The notes under the pieces: generated by a model
The model's input: the letters and a program-made list of their open reading frames with translations, nothing else
What the model was told of the DNA's origin: nothing
The model's database searches: none
Made by a program: the position numbers and the translations under genes
Source of the DNA: JBEKTY01 sp049515555
GTDB taxonomy: Bacteria; Planctomycetota; Planctomycetia; Pirellulales; Thermoguttaceae
DNA: 5,126 bases
Direction of reading: 5' to 3'
Assembly (NCBI GenBank): GCA_049515555.1
Contig: JBEKTY010000313.1
Span: 1-5,126 of the forward strand
Part shown: one piece after another, positions 1 to 5,126 of the stretch
Position numbering within the stretch: the stretch's first letter is position 1
Layout: every line of letters begins with the position of its first letter

Positions 1-47
1 CCTCGGCACCGACAGCGGTGGATTCGCTTGCGCTCTGGGTCTGCCAT
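1..47 (-). CDS. Possible start of a further minus-strand gene (partial, runs off the left edge)
   Basis: An ATG at 47-45 opens a frame that stays open to the window edge and begins MADPERKRIHRCRCR. A GGGAG motif lies six bases upstream of this ATG, and a strong extended -10 promoter lies about 36 bases upstream. An in-frame ATG at 53-51 is an alternative start. A different frame, beginning MGRWSWQTQSASES from the ATG at 61-59, is also open to the edge, so the frame is not settled. Only about 15 codons are visible, too few to recognise a family. The promoter and ribosome binding site are the main reasons to think a gene starts here; the function is unknown. Confidence 0.25.
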   Translation of the reverse strand, partial: MADPERKRIHRCRCR

Positions 48-82
48 GACCATCTCCCCATCCGTGGAAGCGGAACAGGCAG

Positions 83-91
83 ATTATACCA
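83..91 (-). promoter_or_regulatory. Predicted extended -10 promoter downstream of the CRTAC1-like gene
   Basis: Read on the minus strand, this is TGGTATAAT: a perfect TATAAT preceded by the TGn extension. No good -35 hexamer is visible at 16-18 bases, which is usual for extended -10 promoters. It lies 28 bases past the stop codon of the CRTAC1-like gene in an AT-rich patch. It points left, towards a gene mostly outside the window. Transcription would start near position 76. The bases after the hexamer (CTG) match those at the other promoter in this window. Confidence 0.5.
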
Positions 92-118
92 ATGGCTAAG
101 TTATTTCTTAACAGCAAC

Positions 119-1747
119 TTAGGGTTTCTCTTGGACCACCTTGAGGAACTGATCGGCGGGAACGTCCCGCAGCCGTGTAACGCGGCCGTTGGGCCAGCGG
201 ACCTCGACCGCCTCGGCCTTCGTGGCTTTGCCCAGTCCGAAGTGCGGCCGCGGGTCCGACTGCGAAAGGTAGCCGGTCACGGGCACCACGTCGTGGATCT
301 GGACTAGCCCCGCCGTGCGGACCGTGACGCGGGCGCCGATCGCGACCGACTTGCCGTTGGCCAGCTTGGGCACGATCGTCAGCCAATGGTTCTTCGATCC
401 GCCCACGTTCTTCAGGAGGTGCGGCGTCCCGTCCAGGGTGACGACCAGCAGGCCCATGTGCCCGTCGTTGTTGAAGTCGCCGCAGGCCACGCCGCGGGCC
501 ACGAACTTGTGCCGGAAGAAATCGCCGGAGCGCTTCGAGACGTCGACGAAATGCCCCCGCCCGTCGTTGCGGGCCAGCACCGATTCCTCGGGGTGCAGGT
601 GATGGGCCCCGCCCGTGGCCACGAACAGGTCCAGATAGCCGTCGTTGTCGTAGTCGAACAGGGCGGAACCCCAGCCGGCGTACTGCCCGCAAATGACGGC
701 CAGGCCCGATTCCGACGTCCGATCGACGAAATACTTTCCGCGGTTCATCCACAGGGTGCCGTAACCGAGGTTGGGAATATAGAGATCCAGCAGTCCGTCG
801 CGATCGACGTCGCCGATGGTGGGGCCCATGTTGGAGACCCCCTGCCCGCCTTCGCCGAAGGCGATTCCGCGCGGCAGGGCCTCTTCCACGAACGTGCCCT
901 TGCCCGTGTTGCGGAAGTAGTAGTTCTCCATGCTGTCGTTGGCGACGTAGATGTCCAGGAGTCCGTGGTTGTTCAGGTCGGCCGCGGTGGCGCTCATGGC
1001 CCGCCCGTTCGGCTTGTACACGCCGGCCGCGCGGGTCACGTCGCTGAACGTGCCGTCGCCGTTGTTGCGGTACAGCGTGCTGGCGGTGCCGTTGTAGCTC
1101 AGCGGGCCGGGATAACCGGCGGCCGGATAATAGGAGCGGAACTTGCCCGCGTCGTATTGCAGATAGTGCGCCACGAACAGGTCCAGCCGGCCGTCGTTGT
1201 TGTAGTCCAGCCACAGGCCGGAAACGCTCCATCCGTCGCCGGCGAGCCCCGCCTTCTTCGTGACGTCGGTGAACGTGCCGTCGCCGTTGTTGTGATACAG
1301 GATGTTCGGACCATAGTTGAGCACGAGCAGATCGAGATTGCCGTCGTTATCGTAATCGGCCGCGGAGCAGGCCACCCCGTAACTGTCGCCGCCGCCCACC
1401 CCGGCTTTTTCCGTAACGTCGGTGAAGGTGCCGTCGTGATTGTTGCGGTACAGCTTGTTGCTCAGTTTTCCGCGGTACTTGCGGCCGCTGTTGTCGTTCA
1501 CGTCGGGGCGGTAACGGCCGTTGACCAGGTAGATGTCGAGCCAGCCGTCACCGTCGTAGTCGAAGAACATGCAGCCGCTGCCCGTCCCCTCGACGATGTT
1601 GCTGAGGTGGTCGTCGCCGAAGCTGTGCTGGAAGCGGATGCCCGCCCGCTCGGTAACGTCCTCGAACACCGGCAAGTCCGGCTCCGCGGCGGCGGCGCAA
1701 AGGGCACACGCCGCGGCGATCCAGGGCAGAAGACCGAGACACCTCAC
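119..1747 (-). CDS. Secreted CRTAC1-like FG-GAP/VCBS repeat protein with ASPIC/UnbV domain
   Basis: This is a 542-residue exported protein, predicted to form a seven-bladed, integrin-like calcium-binding propeller. Residues 1-21 are a Sec signal peptide (MRCLGLLPWIAAACALCA, cleavage likely just before EPDLP). Seven D-x-D-x-D-G-type repeats begin at residues 63, 131, 181, 257, 313, 365 and 424, most followed by an LYRNNGDGTFTDVT-like strand. Repeat 4 (DLNNHGLLD) and repeat 7 (DFNNDGHMG) are degenerate at calcium ligands. Residues about 464-537 match the ASPIC/UnbV domain (NGKSVAIGARV, GYLSQSDPRPHFGLG, VEVRWPNG). The start is a GTG at 1747-1745 that overlaps the cytochrome gene's stop as GTGA. 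It is the only start that gives a clean signal peptide, and GAGGTGG lies upstream. The frame continues open for 2 kb into the cytochrome gene, but that extension is not coding. The family is found in bacteria and in animal CRTAC1; its bacterial role is mostly unknown. Adhesion, or binding a partner or polysaccharide, is inference. Family call very sure, function unsure. Confidence 0.95.
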   Translation of the reverse strand: MRCLGLLPWIAAACALCAAAAEPDLPVFEDVTERAGIRFQHSFGDDHLSNIVEGTGSGCMFFDYDGDGWLDIYLVNGRYRPDVNDNSGRKYRGKLSNKLYRNNHDGTFTDVTEKAGVGGGDSYGVACSAADYDNDGNLDLLVLNYGPNILYHNNGDGTFTDVTKKAGLAGDGWSVSGLWLDYNNDGRLDLFVAHYLQYDAGKFRSYYPAAGYPGPLSYNGTASTLYRNNGDGTFSDVTRAAGVYKPNGRAMSATAADLNNHGLLDIYVANDSMENYYFRNTGKGTFVEEALPRGIAFGEGGQGVSNMGPTIGDVDRDGLLDLYIPNLGYGTLWMNRGKYFVDRTSESGLAVICGQYAGWGSALFDYDNDGYLDLFVATGGAHHLHPEESVLARNDGRGHFVDVSKRSGDFFRHKFVARGVACGDFNNDGHMGLLVVTLDGTPHLLKNVGGSKNHWLTIVPKLANGKSVAIGARVTVRTAGLVQIHDVVPVTGYLSQSDPRPHFGLGKATKAEAVEVRWPNGRVTRLRDVPADQFLKVVQEKP

Positions 1748-3765
1748 AGGCCACCTCGTTGATTCATGTTGCGGCTGTCCCACGCCGCGCCCGTGTCGAT
1801 CCACAGGATCAACATGCGTTTCTCCTCGTCGGTCAACGGCCCGACGGCCGATGGCGGGATCGGTTTCGGCCGAGCGGCCGCGGCGGCGCCGTCCCACGGC
1901 CGGGCCGTGTTCTGTCCGAAAAGATGCCAGGCCAGCGGGCTGGTCCGCGCCCGGCCCGGATGAACGTACGCCCCCGATTTGCCCGCCGGGTCGGCGGCCG
2001 TTAGCTGTTGGTAAACCCGCCTGGCCGACCGGTCGTCCGGGCCCGGCGCAAGGCCGTCGGCCAGCCGGGGCGGCACGTCGGCCGCACGATGGCAGGGCAC
2101 GCACTTGGCCTCGACGATCGGCCGGACGTCGTGGCGAAAATCGACGCTTCGCCGCTCGGCCGGCGGCGGGCAAAGCACGCTCGACCCGTTGCCCAAGGCC
2201 TTCGTAAAACGGTCTTCGGGCGTCAGTTCGCCGTCCTCGTGGCACCCGATGCAGCCCCGCGATTCGTGGTTCTTGGCCCAGATCCAGGCACAGGTCCGCA
2301 GCGCCATGCCGCGGGCGTCCACGATCTGCAACTGGAGGGGCACGTCGGCCGGAATCTGGACGTTGAACGAGCCGTCCTCCTCGATGTCGACTTCGCCCAG
2401 CACGCGCCGCGGGGCGGGGGCGATTTCCGTCGGGCCCGGGCCGACGAAGCAACCCGAAAGGGTTCCCGGCACCGGCGGCCCGCTCTCGCCGTCGGTCTTC
2501 CAGGCCGTGCCTTCCAGGATCCGCAGCCGCTTGACCGCCTGGCGCGGCAGCCCCGGCGCCTTCAGGTCGGAAGTGCAGATGTCCAGACAGTAAAGCTTCC
2601 CGTGCGGGTCGTCTTCCAGGACGTTGCTCGAGCGGCCGTCGGGCTCTGCCCGCGTGCGGACCAGCTTCGCCTGGATGGTGTGGCAGCGCGGATCGTGAAA
2701 GAGCGGTTCCCGCCGGCCGGAGGAAGGATCGAGCCGCCAGACGCCATGGGTCCCCCGTCCGTCCGCGTCGCGGCGGGAGACGAGAATCCGGCCGTCCGGA
2801 AGCGGCGAAGGCGAGTGGAACAGGCCGTCGGCCGGAGTGGTGATCGAGCGATAGGTGTGCAACGGCCGGCGGATCGACACGGCGGCAAGCCCCCCCGCGC
2901 CGTCCCCGGGTGACTGGTCGGTTTCGACGAAGACGACCAGACCCTTGGCGGTGGCGCAGGGCATGTGCTGGACGCCTTTGCCCCCCTCTTCGGCGAAGAG
3001 CGAGTAATCGGTCCCGTCGGTGTTGACGGCGAAGACCCCGACGTACCCCGCACGCCCCCGCTCGGGCGTCGAGCGTTGCCAACTGGCCAGCAGCAGCCGG
3101 CCGTCTTCCAACAGGCAGGGGTCCACGTCGTTCGACAAGTTGTAGGTAAGCTGGCGCAACGAGGAGCCGTCGAGTTTGCAGGAGTAGAGGTTGGTCAAAG
3201 GGGCCGAGCCGCAGGCGTTCCACACACCCGCGCCGCTGCTCACCATCGCGATCTGCCGCCAGGGCGAGGGCGAGTCGAGCGTGTAGAAAGTGCCCAGGTA
3301 ACACGGGCTGCGGCAGTCGCCGCAGTCCTTGGTGATCTGCCGGACGCTGCGCCCGTCGAGCGTCGCCTCGTAGACGTTCCAGGCGTCGGTCGCCCGTTTC
3401 TTGCCCGCAAAGAGGACCCGCGTCGCGTCGAAAGAGACTTCCGGATCGCACGCGCTGTAGAACCCTTCGCTGAGGACGCGGGTTGAGCACTCGGGCGAGA
3501 TCAGCACCACACGGGCCGCACTGTCTGTCGCCGTACCACGGCCCGAAGAAGGCGGTGAGCCTGTGCCGCTGCCGATGAACAGTTGCGTCGCAACCAGCGA
3601 GGCGTCGAGCTTCGCCCACGACGGATCGGTCTGGGCGCCCCCAACGATTGGCGGGCGAACAACGACCGCAGTCGCCGCAGCGAGAATCGCGATCAAAGCC
3701 GCACGGCGTGCCGAACACGGTGTCAGCACCGGCCGGCAATTGGACGAGAAGCAACAGTTCCGCAC
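1744..3765 (-). CDS. Exported diheme c-type cytochrome with PD40 propeller, hydrazine synthase alpha (HzsA)-like
   Basis: This is a 673-residue protein with the domain order of hydrazine synthase alpha subunit. A signal sequence at about 22-44 (AALIAILAAATAVVV, cleavage near VGGA-Q) sends it across the membrane, where heme c is attached. Residues about 85-415 are a WD40/PD40-type propeller (CDPEVSFDATRVLFAG, LDGSSLRQLTYN, FHSPSPLPDGRILVSRR). A middle domain (about 430-525) carries CIGCH at 505-509 after PRRVLGEVDIEEDGSF and the ICAWIW-like strand TCAWIWAKNHESRG. A C-terminal domain (about 540-667) has CVPCH at 555-559 after VDFRHDVRPIVEAK and ends in LTDEEKRMLILWIDTGAAWD, as in planctomycete cytochrome c domains. 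Fifteen further cysteines lie outside the heme motifs, including C148, C151 and C155. The GTG start at 3765 is supported by AGAGG five bases upstream; GTG 3729 is an alternative giving a shorter signal peptide. Homologues occur in many non-anammox planctomycetes. Electron transfer or oxidoreduction outside the cytoplasm is likely; the substrate is unknown. Hydrazine synthesis is unlikely, as no beta/gamma subunit gene is seen. Confidence 0.93.
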   Translation of the reverse strand: MRNCCFSSNCRPVLTPCSARRAALIAILAAATAVVVRPPIVGGAQTDPSWAKLDASLVATQLFIGSGTGSPPSSGRGTATDSAARVVLISPECSTRVLSEGFYSACDPEVSFDATRVLFAGKKRATDAWNVYEATLDGRSVRQITKDCGDCRSPCYLGTFYTLDSPSPWRQIAMVSSGAGVWNACGSAPLTNLYSCKLDGSSLRQLTYNLSNDVDPCLLEDGRLLLASWQRSTPERGRAGYVGVFAVNTDGTDYSLFAEEGGKGVQHMPCATAKGLVVFVETDQSPGDGAGGLAAVSIRRPLHTYRSITTPADGLFHSPSPLPDGRILVSRRDADGRGTHGVWRLDPSSGRREPLFHDPRCHTIQAKLVRTRAEPDGRSSNVLEDDPHGKLYCLDICTSDLKAPGLPRQAVKRLRILEGTAWKTDGESGPPVPGTLSGCFVGPGPTEIAPAPRRVLGEVDIEEDGSFNVQIPADVPLQLQIVDARGMALRTCAWIWAKNHESRGCIGCHEDGELTPEDRFTKALGNGSSVLCPPPAERRSVDFRHDVRPIVEAKCVPCHRAADVPPRLADGLAPGPDDRSARRVYQQLTAADPAGKSGAYVHPGRARTSPLAWHLFGQNTARPWDGAAAAARPKPIPPSAVGPLTDEEKRMLILWIDTGAAWDSRNMNQRGGL
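1751..1757 (-). promoter_or_regulatory. Ribosome binding site that fixes the GTG start of the CRTAC1-like gene
   Basis: The minus strand reads GAGGTGG here, inside the last codons of the cytochrome gene. The GAGG core is six bases from the GTG at 1747, a good match to the anti-Shine-Dalgarno sequence at normal spacing. Together with the GTGA stop/start overlap, it supports translational coupling and selects this GTG over the long open frame upstream. Confidence 0.7.
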
Positions 3766-3770
3766 CCGAA

Positions 3771-3775
3771 CCTCT
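3771..3775 (-). promoter_or_regulatory. Ribosome binding site supporting the GTG 3765 start of the cytochrome gene
   Basis: AGAGG on the minus strand, five bases before the GTG at 3765. The alternative GTG at 3729 has only GCCGGCCG-type sequence before it and no comparable site. This favours the longer N-terminus, which carries four cysteines ahead of the hydrophobic stretch. There is no ATG in this frame between the upstream stop (3831-3829) and the GTG. Confidence 0.5.
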
Positions 3776-3827
3776 GACTGGACAGAGCAAATCAGAAGAC
3801 CGACAACTCGCCCATTCTCTGCTCCAG

Positions 3828-3836
3828 ATTATAGCA
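3828..3836 (-). promoter_or_regulatory. Predicted extended -10 promoter of the cytochrome / CRTAC1-like operon
   Basis: The minus strand reads TGCTATAAT, a consensus TATAAT with the TGn extension. The region where a -35 would sit reads TCTTTG, a weak match, as expected for an extended -10 promoter. Initiation near 3820 would give a 5' leader of about 55 bases before the GTG at 3765. I see no convincing operator palindrome or riboswitch in the leader. The core TGnTATAATCTG is shared with the promoter at 83-91. Confidence 0.6.
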
Positions 3837-3923
3837 TAGCAGGATCAGGGCAAAGATGCCAGGGCCCGGAAACTGGGGTGTTGGCACGCAGGGATTGTCC
3901 CATCAGGTTTTGTCGGAAAGGTC

Positions 3924-4048
3924 GTAACCGTTCACGCTTCCGCGCCAAGGTAGCAGGCACACTCCGTGTGCCGTCCGCTGAAGCGGAGCAACCTATGGCG
4001 GACGGCACACGGAGTGTGCCTGTTACGTTCCATGCCGTGAACGGCTAC
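3924..4048. repeat. Two-tier inverted repeat, REP/BIME- or MITE-like palindromic element
   Basis: Inner arms 3950-3978 and 3998-4026 are 29 bases each and complementary at 28 positions, the exception being a G-T pair, around a 19-base loop. Outer arms 3924-3936 and 4036-4048 are 13 bases with one G-T pair. They are separated from the inner stem by unequal spacers of 13 and 9 bases. Each inner arm is itself palindromic: GGCACAC-TCC-GTGTGCC at 3956-3972, and the same stem with loop GGA at 4004-4020. A small TCCGC-TGAA-GCGGA hairpin spans 3974-3987. The element starts 38 bases after the stop of the upstream gene, so it could fold at that mRNA's 3' end. There is no T-tract on the minus strand after it, so it is not a classical intrinsic terminator. 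I believe motifs of this kind recur between genes in planctomycete genomes, but that is memory, not checked. Confidence 0.85.
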
Positions 4049-4086
4049 CCGCCCACGTCCCCGCGGCGCGGCCGACGATTTGCGTG

Positions 4087-5126
4087 TCACGGACCCTGGA
4101 ACGGGACATGACGCGTGTTGAACCGCAGGCGGTACGAGCGGGTCTTGGCCGTATCGGGATAGTGCTCGTCGGCACGGTAAGGATAGCCGCTCATGGCGCG
4201 GAAGGGCAGCGGGGCCACCGTGTCGGGATAGGCCGTGTGCGGATCCATGTCCTTGCAGTAGGCGTCCGCCTTGAGCAGGAAGGTCCTCGATCGGCCGGGC
4301 GGGATCGGGCCCAAGCCGCCGGCGTCGAAGCGCAGCGTCACCTCCTCGCCGGGTCCCATGATGACATAGCAGTCGTCCGCCGCTTGCACCAGTTCGGTCA
4401 CGTCGCCCAGCCGGGTGTAGTCGCCGGCCATGGTCCGCCAGGCCACGCCGCGGTCGAAGTTCCGGTAATCGTAGAGGTTGGGCTGGCATCCGTCCGGCGA
4501 GTATTCGCGGGGATAGCCCAGGAAATGGAGGTCCGCGCTGCGGGGCCCGACTTCCTTCACGGCCAGCGACGCGCCGTCCAGGGCGGCGGCCAGGCAGATG
4601 CGGTCCCAGTAGATCTCCATGTTGCTCGAGATGCGGATCCGCCGGTCGCTGGCCAGGATCTTCCCGCTGACGTCGAGCGTCATCGTGTGGTTCAAGCCCG
4701 CCGGGTAGCCCACCTCATGGAACAGCTCGACCCAGCGGCCGTCGCGCAGGGCGTGGATGCTGGGCGCCTTCAGGCGGAGCCCGGCCTGGGCGGCCGCAAA
4801 ATCGGTCGACGAGTAGCCGTACTCGACCCAGCCGTCCAACAGGAGGATCAGCCGCGAGCCCGGCGGCAGCTCCTTGAGGCGGTCCTGGAAATCGAGCTCC
4901 ACGAAATGGTCCTTGGCGAACCCCGCAAAACGCGGGTCCAACTCGGTGGCGCCCGCATAACGCCGATCGACCCGGCGGAGCGCATCGCTAACGTCCAGGC
5001 CGCGATGGTCCACCGCCCGCACGGGCTCGATCAGCCGCCGGATGCAGAAGATCTCGGGTGTCGGTTGGGGGGCGCTCGCCGCCATCATCTCGTTGGGAAA
5101 CACCTGGGTGCCGATCGGATGGTCGA
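4087..5126 (-). CDS. C-terminal part of a large protein, probably of the FG-GAP/VCBS (CRTAC1-related) superfamily; 5' end outside the window
   Basis: About 345 codons are visible, ending at TGA 4089-4087. The frame is open to the right edge (DHPIGTQ precedes the first in-window GTG at 5103), so that GTG is most likely internal. The visible part has no signal peptide, no D-x-D-x-D-G repeat and no membrane segment. Counting from the codon at 5103, conserved-looking blocks are LILLLDGWVEYGYSSTDFA (85-103), RRIRISSNMEIYWDRI (154-169), GDYTRLGDVTELVQAADDCY (227-246), a proline/glycine turn before RTFLLKADAYCKDMDP (273-288), and the C-terminus FRAMSGYPYRADEHYPDTA (301-319). From memory, this ending is the C-terminal module of large planctomycete and acidobacterial proteins that begin with FG-GAP repeats and an ASPIC/UnbV domain. 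Its biochemical role is not known to me. A beta-rich, carbohydrate-binding-like fold is a guess. Same strand as the cytochrome operon but 321 bases upstream with its own repeat and promoter between, so probably a separate transcript. Confidence 0.85.
   Translation of the reverse strand, partial: DHPIGTQVFPNEMMAASAPQPTPEIFCIRRLIEPVRAVDHRGLDVSDALRRVDRRYAGATELDPRFAGFAKDHFVELDFQDRLKELPPGSRLILLLDGWVEYGYSSTDFAAAQAGLRLKAPSIHALRDGRWVELFHEVGYPAGLNHTMTLDVSGKILASDRRIRISSNMEIYWDRICLAAALDGASLAVKEVGPRSADLHFLGYPREYSPDGCQPNLYDYRNFDRGVAWRTMAGDYTRLGDVTELVQAADDCYVIMGPGEEVTLRFDAGGLGPIPPGRSRTFLLKADAYCKDMDPHTAYPDTVAPLPFRAMSGYPYRADEHYPDTAKTRSYRLRFNTRHVPFQGP

Larger units (their letters stand above)
3766..4086. other. 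Intergenic region between the upstream gene and the cytochrome operon
   Basis: A 321-base stretch with no credible gene. From right to left it holds a GC-rich patch just after the upstream stop (CCGCGGCGCGGCCG, about 4060-4075), the palindromic element 3924-4048, and a unique-looking segment 3837-3923. That segment contains only a small GGGATTGTCCC palindrome at about 3891-3901. The promoter and leader of the cytochrome gene follow at 3836-3766. Open frames crossing it on both strands run through the inverted repeat and are not supported as genes. Confidence 0.7.

Noticed and set aside
108..1232. A 374-codon minus-strand frame inside the CRTAC1-like gene
   Set aside because: Arginine-rich shadow frame overlapping a gene with seven clear repeats and a recognised C-terminal domain.
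386..1762. A 458-codon plus-strand open frame
   Set aside because: It is the antisense of the FG-GAP repeats; its VVVVEQ-like valine-rich repeats mirror the DYDNDG codons. G+C-rich coding sequence often leaves the opposite strand open.
2008..2913. A 301-codon plus-strand frame opposite the cytochrome gene
   Set aside because: Low-complexity Arg/Pro/Gly/Ala composition with no motifs, opposite the heme and propeller coding sequence.
1744..3765. Calling the cytochrome a true hydrazine synthase subunit (hzsA)
   Set aside because: Domain order matches, but no hzsB/hzsC lies nearby, the position where HzsA is thought to have its heme-ligating tyrosine is Glu513, and such proteins are frequent in non-anammox planctomycetes.
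119..3790. A continuous 1223-codon minus-strand frame that would fuse the CRTAC1-like gene to 680 upstream residues
   Set aside because: The upstream part is the cytochrome gene read in another frame: arginine/alanine-rich, no domain. The signal peptide after GTG 1747, the ribosome binding site and the GTGA overlap all place the real start at 1747.
3924..4048. CRISPR array or intrinsic terminator
   Set aside because: The repeats are inverted, not direct, with no regular spacers; and no T-tract follows the hairpin in the direction of the upstream gene.
3563..4111. Plus-strand and minus-strand frames (also 3932-4489) crossing the intergenic repeat
   Set aside because: They consist of repeat sequence plus antisense or shadow codons of neighbouring genes; peptides such as AGTLRVPS...GTRSVP come from translating the two palindrome arms.

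Overview
The window looks like a piece of a Planctomycetota chromosome, possibly of the Pirellulales type. It is G+C-rich, and every gene I can support is on the minus strand, reading right to left. The lineage call rests on three things: an exported FG-GAP/VCBS protein with an ASPIC/UnbV tail, a large PD40-propeller cytochrome c resembling the hydrazine synthase alpha subunit, and a palindromic intergenic repeat of a style common in this phylum. The lineage is inferred; no marker gene is present.

Layout from right to left, in the direction of transcription. (1) 5126-4087 is the 3' part of a gene that begins beyond the right edge. It encodes a C-terminal region I associate, from memory, with large FG-GAP/VCBS proteins of Planctomycetota and Acidobacteriota. 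(2) 4086-3766 is a 321-base intergenic region. It holds a two-tier inverted repeat (3924-4048) and then an extended -10 promoter (3828-3836). (3) 3765-1744 is a 673-residue exported protein with a beta-propeller and two heme c motifs (CIGCH, CVPCH), homologous in architecture to HzsA. (4) 1747-119 is a 542-residue secreted CRTAC1-type protein with seven FG-GAP/VCBS repeats and an ASPIC/UnbV domain. Its GTG start overlaps the stop of the cytochrome gene (GTGA) and has a good ribosome binding site. (5) 118-1 is a short spacer with a second extended -10 promoter, and possibly the first codons of another minus-strand gene leaving the window.

The cytochrome and the CRTAC1-like gene form a translationally coupled pair behind one predicted promoter. 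Both products are predicted to act outside the cytoplasm, so a shared job is likely: a diheme redox or scaffold protein with a calcium-binding propeller partner. The substrate cannot be read from the sequence. No hydrazine synthase beta or gamma subunit is visible, so the HzsA resemblance should not be taken as evidence of anammox.

I found no RNA gene, CRISPR array, transposase or prophage gene. Other long open frames, on both strands, are shadows of the three real genes.
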